Source: Clostridium manihotivorum (GTDB taxonomy: Bacteria > Bacillota > Clostridia > Clostridiales > Clostridiaceae). Taken from it: 64,000 nucleotides of DNA. A model generated the notes under the pieces. The model worked only from the letters and a program-made list of their open reading frames with translations, did no database searches and was not told the DNA's origin. Each line of letters starts with the position of its first letter. Positions within the stretch are counted from its first letter, which is position 1. The position numbers were made by a program, and so were the translations under genes. The stretch spans positions 5,411,776-5,475,775 of the forward strand of contig NZ_CP025746.1 in the NCBI RefSeq assembly GCF_004015185.1, given 5' to 3'. Below are positions 9,646-18,057 of this stretch, piece after piece.

Positions 9646-9677
9646 CTTCCTATGCCTCCAACTCAAATTTACTTATC

Positions 9678-9731
9678 AAAGATGTATAACTTCAATCCGA
9701 AAACTATTTTTAATATGAAGTTATACATCTA
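9678..9731. repeat. Family B repeat, copy B2
   Basis: Perfect 14-bp inverted repeats GATGTATAACTTCA (9681-9694) and TGAAGTTATACATC (9716-9729) around a 21-bp AT-rich core. It lies just upstream of xpaC in a 413-bp gap that also holds B3; nothing else is recognised there. Confidence 0.75.
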
Positions 9732-9960
9732 TATAAGAATATGTAATAATCAAAATATTGTGGCTTTATTATATATCATTCTTACATAAATTACAATTTA
9801 CAACATCTTTATTATTTTCCATTTTTATTACAATATTCCTCTATAATTTTTATGTTTTACAAAAGATTAATAGTTATATATTAATCAATTTTATCTTTAT
9901 TTTTCCTTTGTATTAGATTAAAATTATAATGATTATCAAAAATACGTTATATTTTAAGTA

Positions 9961-10015
9961 AAGATGTACAACTTCAATCCGCAAATATAAATTTTATTAT
10001 GAAATTGTACATCTA
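9961..10015. repeat. Family B repeat, copy B3
   Basis: Inverted repeats GATGTACAACTTCA (9963-9976) and TGAAATTGTACATC (10000-10013) pair at 13 of 14 positions. It lies 65 bp upstream of glnS. The arm sequence differs from B2, but both B3 arms carry most of the difference. Confidence 0.72.
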
Positions 10016-10079
10016 TAAGAGTTATTTCTTATTATTTACTCTTAGCTTAATTTAAATATGCAATAGGAGATGTGAGACT

Positions 10080-11744
10080 ATGTCAAATGAAATTAATTCT
10101 TCTAATTTTATTAGAAACATAATAGTAGAAGATCTTGATAGTGGTAAACACGACGAGATAATAACTCGTTTTCCACCGGAACCTAATGGTTATCTACATA
10201 TAGGACATGCTAAATCAATTCTTTTAAACTTTGGTCTAGCAAATGAGTTCAAAGGAAAAACTCATCTAAGATTTGATGATACAAACCCAGTTAAAGAAGA
10301 TACTGAGTATGTTGAATCTATTAAAGAAGATGTTAAGTGGCTTGGTGGTAACTGGGATTCTCTTTTCTTTGCTTCTGATTACTTTGAAGAGATGTACAAC
10401 AGAGCTGTGCTTCTTATAAAAAAGGGAAAAGCTTATGTTTGTGATCTTTCACCTGAACAAGCTAAAGAGTATAGAGGAACTTTAACAGAGCCAGGTAAGG
10501 AAAGCCCTTACAGAAATAGATCAATTGAAGAAAACTTAGCTTTATTCGAAAGAATGAAAAATGGTGAGTATGCTGATGGTGAAAAGGTTCTTAGAGCGAA
10601 AATAGATATGGCTTCCCCTAACATAAACATGAGAGATCCTATTATATACAGAATTTCTCACTCTACTCATCACAACACTGGAGATAAGTGGTGTATATAT
10701 CCAATGTATGACTTTGCTCACCCATTGGAAGATGCAATAGAGCATGTGACTCATTCTATATGTACCTTGGAATTCGAAGATCATAGACCTCTTTACGATT
10801 GGGTTGTAAGAGAGTGTGAGATGGAGGCAGCTCCAAGACAAATAGAATTTGCAAGATTAAATATGACCAACACTGTTATGAGTAAAAGAAAGCTTAAGCA
10901 GTTAGTTGATGAGAAGGTTGTTGATGGCTGGGATGATCCTAGAATGCCTACAATTTCAGGTTTAAGAAGAAAAGGTTGTACTCCTGAAGCCTTAAGAAAT
11001 TTCTGTACTGCTATAGGAGTATCTAAAGCTAATTCTTTAGTTGATTCTCAAATGTTAGATTACTTCATAAGAGAAGATTTACAAATGAAAGCACCACTAG
11101 CTATGGCTGTGCTAAGACCTCTTAAACTTGTAATAACTAACTATCCAGAAGATCAAACAGAAATGCTTGAAATAGAAAATAATGCTAAGGATGAATCTCA
11201 AGGCAAAAGACTTGTTCCATTCTCAAGAGAATTATATATTGAAAGAGAAGACTTTATGGAGATCCCTCCTAAGAAGTACTTTAGATTATTCCCTGGAAAT
11301 GAAGTTAGATTAAAGGGTGCCTATTTCGTCAAGTGCAACGATATAATCAAAGACGAAAATGGTGAAGTAATAGAAATCCATTGTACTTACGATCCAGAAA
11401 CAAAGAGCGGTTCTGGATTTACTGGAAGAAAAGTTAAAGGGACTATCCATTGGGTAGATGCTAAAACTTGCGTTCCAGCTGAGTTTAGATTATATGAACC
11501 TTTAATATTAGATGATGAAGAAGAAAATGAAGGAAAGCACTTCTTAGAACAAATAAATCCAAATTCAATGGAAGTACTTCAAGGCTTTGTTGAACCAACC
11601 GCCTTCACGGATGCTAAACCTCAAGATAAGTTCCAAATGGTTAGAAACGGTTTCTTCAATGTAGATTCTAAATACACTACAGCTGAAAAGCTAGTATTTA
11701 ACAGAATAGTTTCATTAAAATCATCTTTTAAATTGAATCAATAA
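10080..11744 (+). CDS. glnS: Glutamine--tRNA ligase (GlnRS)
   Basis: The 554-residue class I synthetase charges tRNA-Gln with glutamine using ATP. The Rossmann signature PPEPNGYLHIGHAK is at residues 32-45 and the KMSKS-type loop appears as VMSKRKL. The two C-terminal anticodon-binding beta barrels are present, with full family length. GlnRS is restricted in bacteria; most Firmicutes make Gln-tRNA by the GatCAB route, and clostridial copies are thought to be horizontally acquired. It is transcribed alone, convergent to gltX, and ends in a clear terminator. It is clearly GlnQ-type rather than GluRS from the N-G-Y-L-H-I-G-H motif and the KRKL loop. Confidence 0.97.
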   Translation: MSNEINSSNFIRNIIVEDLDSGKHDEIITRFPPEPNGYLHIGHAKSILLNFGLANEFKGKTHLRFDDTNPVKEDTEYVESIKEDVKWLGGNWDSLFFASDYFEEMYNRAVLLIKKGKAYVCDLSPEQAKEYRGTLTEPGKESPYRNRSIEENLALFERMKNGEYADGEKVLRAKIDMASPNINMRDPIIYRISHSTHHNTGDKWCIYPMYDFAHPLEDAIEHVTHSICTLEFEDHRPLYDWVVRECEMEAAPRQIEFARLNMTNTVMSKRKLKQLVDEKVVDGWDDPRMPTISGLRRKGCTPEALRNFCTAIGVSKANSLVDSQMLDYFIREDLQMKAPLAMAVLRPLKLVITNYPEDQTEMLEIENNAKDESQGKRLVPFSRELYIEREDFMEIPPKKYFRLFPGNEVRLKGAYFVKCNDIIKDENGEVIEIHCTYDPETKSGSGFTGRKVKGTIHWVDAKTCVPAEFRLYEPLILDDEEENEGKHFLEQINPNSMEVLQGFVEPTAFTDAKPQDKFQMVRNGFFNVDSKYTTAEKLVFNRIVSLKSSFKLNQ

Positions 11745-11823
11745 TTAGTTTAAAAGGCTGCCTAAGCGATAGTTTATTTAGATAATAAATAACTAGATGA
11801 TTTCTTTTGCAGCAAAATAAGAG

Positions 11824-11855
11824 CCACTGAAGCAATATTCTTCAGTGGATTTTTC
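11824..11855 (+). terminator. Rho-independent terminator of glnS
   Basis: Stem CCACTGAAG (11824-11832) / CTTCAGTGG (11840-11848) followed by ATTTTTC. Confidence 0.85.
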
Positions 11856-11863
11856 TTATTATA

Positions 11864-12101
11864 GGCTATGTTTAATAACATTTTTGAAATTAAGTGGTCA
11901 TGAAGGAGATGCTATATGAGCGAGCAACTAGAATTAAATGATTTTTTCAGATGGAATGGCGTTAATAAACTGTACTGTTCGAACGTAGTGAGTTTACAGT
12001 TTTAGCCATGGAATATGAAAAAATCATATTAATTCTTTGCGCAAGCTCATCTAAGCATCGGATGACTGACCACTTAATTTCAACACGGCTCTTTAATAGA
12101 T
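11864..12101. mobile_element. Family A MITE-like element, copy A2
   Basis: About 238 bp with long imperfect terminal inverted repeats. The outer parts are TTGAAATTAAGTGGTCA (left) and TGACCACTTAATTTCAA (right), and the complementarity continues inward through GAGCGAGC / GCGCAAGCTC and AATTAAATGATTTTTTC. The centre is a small hairpin with TTTACAGTTTT. It contains an ATG reading MSELELNDFF-like residues but no gene. This is the simplest copy, without the family C module found in A3 and A5. Confidence 0.8.
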
Positions 12102-12106
12102 CCTTA

Positions 12107-13768
12107 TTATAGAGCTAAAAACTTCTCAAATCTGCTTCTAGTCTTTTCTTCACCCATAATTTGCATTATAGTATAAAGATCTGGAGTGTTATTTCTATGA
12201 GCTATTGCACTTCTAACTGCACCAGCAACGTCAGAAATCATTCCCTTGAATTGATCAGGGTTTGCCTTAAATTCCTTTCTGTTAGCACAGTATCCAAGCT
12301 TAGTTCCTATTTCCTTTAAGTCTTCAAACCAAGCCTCTTGGCTTCCAGCATTGAAGTTAAATTCGTTTTTATAAGTTGCAATTATCTCTTTTGCAGCATC
12401 TAAAGTAAGTCCCTTAGGAAGTTCTACTTGCTCTACTGCTTCTTTATCGAATAATTCATCAAAGAAGTAGAAGATCTTATCCCTAACTTCATCCCACTTA
12501 GCAAAGTCCTTTCTTGGCTTTGGACCTTCTTTATCTATATTAAAAATCTCCTTAGCCATAGCTTCATTTGCTGTAACTAATTTGTACATATCTTCATCAA
12601 ATTCTTTAGCCCAAGCTATATAGTTACCATAAACATCAGTAGCCTTCATAGCTGCTATACGATCCTTAGATACATCATTTAACTTCACTAAGTCAAACAA
12701 TGCACCACTCTTACTCATCTTATCTAACTGAACATCAAACTCATGGTAGTCAACAGTAGGATTTTCAGCTCTCCACTCTTCAAAAGTAGAGTTGACAATA
12801 TTAAGTAAGTACTCTATTACAGTTACAGTTGGGAATCCAACTTCCTTGTAGTAAGAAACAGCAGCTTCAGCATCTTTTCTCTTTGAAAGTTTTCTCTTAG
12901 AACCACCATCTTGCTTCATTATCGTAGGAATATGAGCATATCTAGGAAGCTCAAAGCCTAAAACTTCGAATAATTGAACGTGTATAGGAAGCGATGATAG
13001 CCACTCTTCGCCTCTTATTACATCTGTGGTTCTCATTAGATAATCATCTATTGCATGAGCAAAATGATAAGTTGGAAGTCCATCTCCCTTTATAAGTACC
13101 ACATCTTGATTATTTTCTGGGAAAGATATATCTCCCTTTATTAAGTCATGGAACTCTACTCTGTTCTCTGGATTTCCTGGAGATTTTAATCTTAGGATAT
13201 ACTTTTCTCCTCTTTCAATTCTCTCTAGAGCTTCTTCTTCAGTTATATTTCTAAACTTTGCATATTCTCCATAATAACCTGGAGTTATCTTTTGAGCTAT
13301 TTGTTTTTCTCTTAATTCTGATAATTCTTTTGGAGTACAAAAGTCTGGATAAGCCAATCCCTTTATTAATAAGTCTTTTGCAAAAGTATTGTATATTTCA
13401 GCTCTTTGACTTTGTCTATAAGGACCGTACTCACCTTTAGAGGTATCTTCACTAGTCATTCCTTCATTGAAGTCTAAACCAAAATGATGCATGGTAGCTA
13501 TTGTATCCTCTATAGCACCTTCTACTTCTCTCTTTTGATCGGTATCCTCTATTCTTAAGTAGAAAATACCTTCACTTTGACTAGCTATTCTTTCATCAAT
13601 TAAGGCAGCAAACACCCCACCTATGTGTTGGAATCCAGTTGGACTTGGTGCATATCTAGTGACCTTAGCACCTTCTTTAAGATTTCTCTTTGGATATTTT
13701 TCAATATAATATTCTGTTGAGTACTTAACCTCTGGGAATATTATCTCTGCTAATTTTTCGAAACTCAT
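12107..13768 (-). CDS. gltX: Glutamate--tRNA ligase (GluRS)
   Basis: The 553-residue class I synthetase attaches glutamate to tRNA-Glu. The HIGH-type motif is YAPSPTGFQHIGG near residue 40 and the KMSKS loop is KRKLSKRKDA. An extended C-terminal anticodon-binding domain accounts for the length, which is above the common 480-500. The start at 13768 is chosen because AAGGAG lies 9 bases upstream, while the ATG at 13777 touches the ribosome site. Transcription is controlled by an upstream T-box leader whose specifier reads GAA, so expression should rise when charged tRNA-Glu runs low. An A2 repeat follows its stop codon closely. Confidence 0.96.
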   Translation of the reverse strand: MSFEKLAEIIFPEVKYSTEYYIEKYPKRNLKEGAKVTRYAPSPTGFQHIGGVFAALIDERIASQSEGIFYLRIEDTDQKREVEGAIEDTIATMHHFGLDFNEGMTSEDTSKGEYGPYRQSQRAEIYNTFAKDLLIKGLAYPDFCTPKELSELREKQIAQKITPGYYGEYAKFRNITEEEALERIERGEKYILRLKSPGNPENRVEFHDLIKGDISFPENNQDVVLIKGDGLPTYHFAHAIDDYLMRTTDVIRGEEWLSSLPIHVQLFEVLGFELPRYAHIPTIMKQDGGSKRKLSKRKDAEAAVSYYKEVGFPTVTVIEYLLNIVNSTFEEWRAENPTVDYHEFDVQLDKMSKSGALFDLVKLNDVSKDRIAAMKATDVYGNYIAWAKEFDEDMYKLVTANEAMAKEIFNIDKEGPKPRKDFAKWDEVRDKIFYFFDELFDKEAVEQVELPKGLTLDAAKEIIATYKNEFNFNAGSQEAWFEDLKEIGTKLGYCANRKEFKANPDQFKGMISDVAGAVRSAIAHRNNTPDLYTIMQIMGEEKTRSRFEKFLAL

Positions 13769-13875
13769 TAACTTCATCTCCTTTATTGTTTATGTTTATA
13801 AAAATTCGCTAAAGCGATTTTTTTACTACTATGGTTTAGCTAACAAAAATTTTTTATATTTTTCTTTACAGTAAA

Positions 13876-14125
13876 AAAAGCCCCTCGTCCTATAATATTA
13901 GGACGAAAGACTTACTTCCGCGTTACCACCTAAATTGATTAATTTCTTAATCCACTTAATTATTTTTAAGGGAATAACCCCATAAATATACTACTCTTGA
14001 TGAATTTCTATTTATTGCTCCAAAGCTTCCTTCAATAGTTCTAAATTCTAGGCTCTCACCTTCCCTAGATCTCTTTGATTTAAAGTTCTATTTACTCTTC
14101 TTTATCAACGCACTTTATTATTTTA
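13876..14125 (-). promoter_or_regulatory. T-box riboswitch (Glu, specifier GAA) of gltX
   Basis: On the minus strand the leader shows the T-box core AGGTGGTAACGCGG (complement of 13918-13931), a Stem I with an AGTA turn and the GGTGAGAGCC distal element. A terminator follows, with arms CGTCCTA/TAGGACG (13886-13905) and a T run. In Stem I, AATAG pairs with CTATT, which places the codon GAA (complement of 14031-14033) in the specifier loop, matching Glu and the downstream gltX. Uncharged tRNA-Glu would favour the antiterminator. Confidence 0.93.
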
Positions 14126-14200
14126 TGGTTATTTATTTACAAAATACAAATCAATTATACATTTTGAAGTTTTGAATGTAAAGATGTTTATTGCTTTCAA

Positions 14201-14395
14201 TTACTTTTTTCTTTTAAAGTAAAGTTTTTTGTATACTAGGTAAACAATAGCTGATGAAGGTATGTTCAATAATCCAATAATTCCCCAAAGCCATGGATTG
14301 GGAACCTTATCTTTGATTGCATCTCTAAAAATCAAGGTTCCCTGAATAACTACAAGTATAATGAGAAAAATAATTTGTGCAACTGTAAGCATCAT
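14201..14395 (-). CDS. Small membrane protein, PLDc_N/YxlD-E-like
   Basis: 64 residues with two membrane helices (residues 5-23 and 36-55) separated by RDAIKDKVPNPWLWG. The P-N-P-W-L-W-G-I-I-G pattern is typical of short PLD-nuclease-N-like proteins such as those encoded beside the Bacillus sigY gene. It overlaps the upstream 124-residue protein by 4 bp (ATGA), so the two are translationally coupled in an ECF sigma operon. The likely role is part of the anti-sigma complex, by context only. Confidence 0.65.
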   Translation of the reverse strand: MMLTVAQIIFLIILVVIQGTLIFRDAIKDKVPNPWLWGIIGLLNIPSSAIVYLVYKKLYFKRKK

Positions 14396-14766
14396 ACTTC
14401 CCTCCTTACTTTTCTTTTAAGAAGGATGTCATTTAATGCCAGTAATATAATCAAAAGTCCTATTTGACTTATAAAAACTACTTCTATTTTCATCTTTGTA
14501 TAAATAAAACCTATAAAAGCAGCTATTATAACGGCTACTAATAAGAACTTGAAGGTTTCTCTTCTAAGCTTCTTTTTATTCCTTAGCTTTAATCCTTCTC
14601 CAACAGTTTTACTTACATCTACTCTAGTTAAAGATTGTTGGTCCAACTTTTCTATGATTGTCATCTTATCCAAAGCATACTTTATTTTCATTGCTTCAAC
14701 ATCTTTTGTATCCAGGGTTTCATCGTAATACTTATCTATATTCTCATTATTATTAAAAGGCTTCAT
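14392..14766 (-). CDS. Probable membrane anti-sigma factor (YxlC-like)
   Basis: 124 residues. A soluble, charged N-terminal half of about 70 residues precedes two membrane helices (FLLVAVIIAAFIGFIYT and VVFISQIGLLIILLALN). The gene starts 2 bp after an ECF sigma stop codon and overlaps the next small membrane gene. Position and topology fit an anti-sigma factor holding the sigma at the membrane. No zinc anti-sigma HxxxCxxC motif is present. The assignment rests on context and on similarity of layout to sigY-yxlC-yxlD. Confidence 0.6.
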   Translation of the reverse strand: MKPFNNNENIDKYYDETLDTKDVEAMKIKYALDKMTIIEKLDQQSLTRVDVSKTVGEGLKLRNKKKLRRETFKFLLVAVIIAAFIGFIYTKMKIEVVFISQIGLLIILLALNDILLKRKVRREV

Positions 14767-14768
14767 AG

Positions 14769-15305
14769 CTACATGCCTCCCTTAAATTTAGATATAATTT
14801 CTTTTATCCCATAGTGCAATCTAGACCTTACAGTTCCTACAGGACAATTCACTATATAACTTATTTCTTCATAACTATATCCATAGTAATGCTTCAATAT
14901 AAAGACATTTCTTTTGTCCTCAGGCATATTCTTTAAAATCTTAAAGATTTCCTCAATTTCATTCTTTTCAATTACTTTATCTTCTAAAGAGTAATCTTCC
15001 GGAATTACTTCAAGTAATATATCAGTCTCTTTTACTTTTCTTAGGTAATCCTTATACTTATTAGAGGCTATCTTTATAAGCCAAGTAGAAAATTTAGCTT
15101 TAGGAACAAAGGTATCTATATTAACAACAGCAGATAATAAAGCATCTTGAATGATATCTTCTGCTAATTCTCTGTTGCAAGTAAGCTTTATCATATACCC
15201 TTTTAAAATAGGCAAGCTATCATTAATTAAGATTTCAAAAGCATATTTATCCCCATTTCTAGCTCTCTCTATTAATTCTTCTTCTTTCAAACTATATAAA
15301 TTCAT
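14769..15305 (-). CDS. ECF RNA polymerase sigma factor
   Basis: 178 residues with the two ECF domains. Sigma-2 covers about residues 10-85 and contains FSTWLIKIASNKYKDYLRK. Sigma-4 covers about 115-170 and contains YGYSYEEISYIVNCPVGTVRSRLHY, the helix-turn-helix that reads the -35 element. Such factors redirect RNA polymerase to stress or envelope regulons. The gene is first in a tight three-gene operon with two small membrane proteins, resembling the Bacillus sigY arrangement. The likely anti-sigma lies immediately downstream. The inducing signal and regulon are not visible. Confidence 0.9.
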   Translation of the reverse strand: MNLYSLKEEELIERARNGDKYAFEILINDSLPILKGYMIKLTCNRELAEDIIQDALLSAVVNIDTFVPKAKFSTWLIKIASNKYKDYLRKVKETDILLEVIPEDYSLEDKVIEKNEIEEIFKILKNMPEDKRNVFILKHYYGYSYEEISYIVNCPVGTVRSRLHYGIKEIISKFKGGM

Positions 15306-15417
15306 AGGTATACCCCTTTTTACACCGGTTTCAATAATTAAACGTATAAAAACAAAAAAAGTTCAATTCTTTTTTTATAAAAAGGTACTTTTACTAATGA
15401 TCTTAAGCATAGCAAAA

Positions 15418-15450
15418 AACCCCTTAAATAGTATATCTATTTAAGGGGTT
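15418..15450 (-). terminator. Terminator of the cold-shock gene
   Basis: Stem AACCCCTTAAATA / TATTTAAGGGGTT (15418-15450). On the minus strand it is followed by a T run (TTTTTTGC). Confidence 0.88.
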
Positions 15451-15462
15451 AATATTTACTAA

Positions 15463-15660
15463 TTAAAGAATAGTAACATTTTCAGCTTGAGGTCCTTTAG
15501 GTCCCTTAGCTACATCGAATGAAACTTCTTGGTTTTCTTCTAATGTTTTATATCCATCTGTCTTTATTTGAGAAAAATGTACGAATACGTCTTTTCCATC
15601 TTCTCCTGTAATAAATCCAAATCCTTTTTCTCCATTAAACCATTTAACTTTACCGTTCAT
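15463..15660 (-). CDS. Cold-shock domain protein (Csp family)
   Basis: 65 residues with both RNA-binding motifs: RNP1 KGFGFITG and RNP2 VFVHFSQI. It is a single OB-fold that binds single-stranded RNA/DNA and melts structure in mRNA. The standard length and GGAGG site upstream support a functional monocistronic gene with its own terminator. The first seven codons recur as a fossil at 17838-17858 between the two downstream permease copies, so its 5' end was part of the duplicated block. Confidence 0.96.
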   Translation of the reverse strand: MNGKVKWFNGEKGFGFITGEDGKDVFVHFSQIKTDGYKTLEENQEVSFDVAKGPKGPQAENVTIL

Positions 15661-15859
15661 ATAGTATTACCTCCGAAATTTTATTATGCTTAAATCTTCC
15701 ATAATAACTCACTAATAAAATCTCGATATCATCATACTATATTTATTAAGTACTAATTGAAATATATTTGTGTTATATTATTTACTATTAATTTAAGTAC
15801 TAGCTAACAATAACACAACATACAAAATAAAGCAATGTTTTTATTATATTATTATAAAT

Positions 15860-17716
15860 TTACTTTGAGTCATCATGATTCTCTAAGTGATAAGGGAAAG
15901 TAGATACAACTATATTATGGTTTCTCAGCAACGCCTCTCTAATAATCAAACTAGTGTGATTGTGTAGAACTTCTCCCCAGTATTCATGGCTCATAAACTC
16001 TGGTAGTATTACCATTATCTTTTCCTCTGGACCTGCAGCTTTTGCAATTAGTTCAACATTGTCAAGCAAAGGTGTTATTATAGTTCTATATGGAGAATAT
16101 TTAGCTACCAGTATAATATCGGTGTCTAGTTCTGCCCATCTTCGCTTTATCTTTTCTAGTGCTTCCATATCAGTTGATATATTGATGGCTATAACGTTAT
16201 CACTTATACTATGAGCATACTGAAGGGTACTTATTGCAGCTTTATTTAAGCTAGCAATTGGCACAACTATTATATGGGTATATTTTGTTCTTAAATCTAA
16301 GCTTTTTAGGTTTATATCGCTTATACTTAGTCCCTTAGCAACCTTATTATAGTGAGCCTTAATCCTCATTTGTATCAAAATAATTATAGGTATGAGAATT
16401 ACTACTATATATGCACCTTGACTAAACTTTTCAATTAAGATTATTATTGTTGTCAATAAACTTACAAAAGCACCTACTCCATTTATAGTAGCACGTTTTT
16501 GCCAACCTTTATCTCGTTCTTTTCTCCAATGATTGACCATTCCAAGTTGGCCTAACACAAAAGATACAAATACGCCAATTGCATATAAAGGTATCAATCT
16601 ATGGGTATCTGCCTTAAATACTATAACTAAAAAACATGCTATAAATGATAAAGAAACAATTCCAAAGGTGAAGCCTAACCTTTTTCCTCTAGTGGTAAAT
16701 TGTCTAGGAGCAAATCCATCCTTTGCAACTACATACATTAGCATTGGAAATCCTGTATATGCAGTATTGCATGCCATTAACAAAATTACAGCTGTGCTAA
16801 ACTGTATAACATAATACATGATCCCATTGTTAAAGATAGCAAATGCTATTTGAGAAATAACTGTAGGCCCATTTGAAATTGGAACTGCTGTATAAAATAT
16901 TGCAAGTATTGAACTACCACCAAATATTAAAAATATCAGTACTGCAAGTAATATCATAACAGTCTTAGCACTTCTCTGACTTGGTTCCTTGAAGTTAGGA
17001 ACTGAATTACTTACAGCCTCTACACCAGTTAACGCAGAGCACCCAGATGAGAATGCTCTCAAAATTAGAAATATCGTTAAATTTTCTGTAGCTTTACTTG
17101 GTGGAGTAAACATTGGTGCTGGGTGAATGTTTAAAACGAAATATTTAAATAGACCATACACAATCATAAAGAGCATACTAAAGATGAATATATATGTAGG
17201 TATTGCGAAAATTTTTGATGATTCACTTATTCCTCTCAAATTTAAAATAGTCAAGATTATTATTATGGCTACAACAAAAAGCACTCTATATGGAGCTAAC
17301 TTTACAAAGGCTGATATTATAGCATCTGCCCCGGCACTTGCACTAACTGCCACTGTCAAGATATAACTTATTATTAGGCCTGCTCCTGCTGATAAACCTG
17401 CCTTATCACCTATATTTTCTTTAGCTACTTTATAGGCACCACCACCTTGAGGATAGGCCCTTATAATTTGAATGTAGGAGGTAGTAAGTATAACAAGAAG
17501 ACCTATTATCATAAAAGAAGTCCAAGTTAACCATTGATATGCCGCCGAACCTAATACAATTAAAACAAAGAGGATCTCCTGCGCAGCATAAGCAACAGAA
17601 GAAATTGCATCACTAGCCATTATAGCTAAACCAAAAGGAATATTATATTTTTCATGCTTACCTTGCTCGCTAGATAAGGGTTCTCCTAGTAGAACATCAG
17701 AAAACTTTTTCATCAT
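15860..17716 (-). CDS. kimA: KimA-type APC potassium permease, copy 1
   Basis: 618 residues. An APC-fold membrane domain of about 12 helices with the YPQGGGAY and FSSGCSALTGVEAVSN signatures is followed by a cytoplasmic C-terminal domain of about 150 residues (...HIIVVPIASLNKA...). The match along the length to Bacillus KimA (YdaO), a high-affinity K+ importer inhibited by c-di-AMP, is strong from memory. No c-di-AMP riboswitch was recognised upstream. A closely similar copy (about 85% by eye) precedes it on the same strand. If it is not K+, the substrate is probably an amino acid. Confidence 0.85.
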   Translation of the reverse strand: MMKKFSDVLLGEPLSSEQGKHEKYNIPFGLAIMASDAISSVAYAAQEILFVLIVLGSAAYQWLTWTSFMIIGLLVILTTSYIQIIRAYPQGGGAYKVAKENIGDKAGLSAGAGLIISYILTVAVSASAGADAIISAFVKLAPYRVLFVVAIIIILTILNLRGISESSKIFAIPTYIFIFSMLFMIVYGLFKYFVLNIHPAPMFTPPSKATENLTIFLILRAFSSGCSALTGVEAVSNSVPNFKEPSQRSAKTVMILLAVLIFLIFGGSSILAIFYTAVPISNGPTVISQIAFAIFNNGIMYYVIQFSTAVILLMACNTAYTGFPMLMYVVAKDGFAPRQFTTRGKRLGFTFGIVSLSFIACFLVIVFKADTHRLIPLYAIGVFVSFVLGQLGMVNHWRKERDKGWQKRATINGVGAFVSLLTTIIILIEKFSQGAYIVVILIPIIILIQMRIKAHYNKVAKGLSISDINLKSLDLRTKYTHIIVVPIASLNKAAISTLQYAHSISDNVIAINISTDMEALEKIKRRWAELDTDIILVAKYSPYRTIITPLLDNVELIAKAAGPEEKIMVILPEFMSHEYWGEVLHNHTSLIIREALLRNHNIVVSTFPYHLENHDDSK

Positions 17717-17837
17717 ATGTTATGCCCCCTAAATGAGTATAATTAAATAATTTCAACCTTGTTCTTAAACACAGTTAATATATAAAAATATATGAAACTT
17801 ATACTGCAATAAATTAAAATATCTTTTCTAAAACAAG

Positions 17838-17858
17838 CCATTTAACTTTACCGTTCAT
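17838..17858 (-). pseudogene. Fossil 5' end of the cold-shock gene
   Basis: On the minus strand the 21 bases read ATG AAC GGT AAA GTT AAA TGG, the first seven codons of the csp gene (15640-15660), and then the match stops. The sequence just before the fossil ATG, and the rest of the gap up to the next permease, also matches the csp upstream region. It marks one junction of the tandem duplication. The 341-bp gap 17717-18057 holds nothing else recognisable. Confidence 0.85.
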
Positions 17859-18057
17859 ATAATATTATCTACAAGATTTTACTTTGTTTAATTCTTCAAT
17901 AGTAACTGGCAAATAAAATTTCCATATCTTCATAATATATTTATTAAATACTAATTGTAATGTATTTGCGTTATATTACTTACTATTCATTTAAGTAATA
18001 GCCAACAATAATGCAATATACAAATTAGAGTACTACTTTTACAGAGTTATTATAAAT

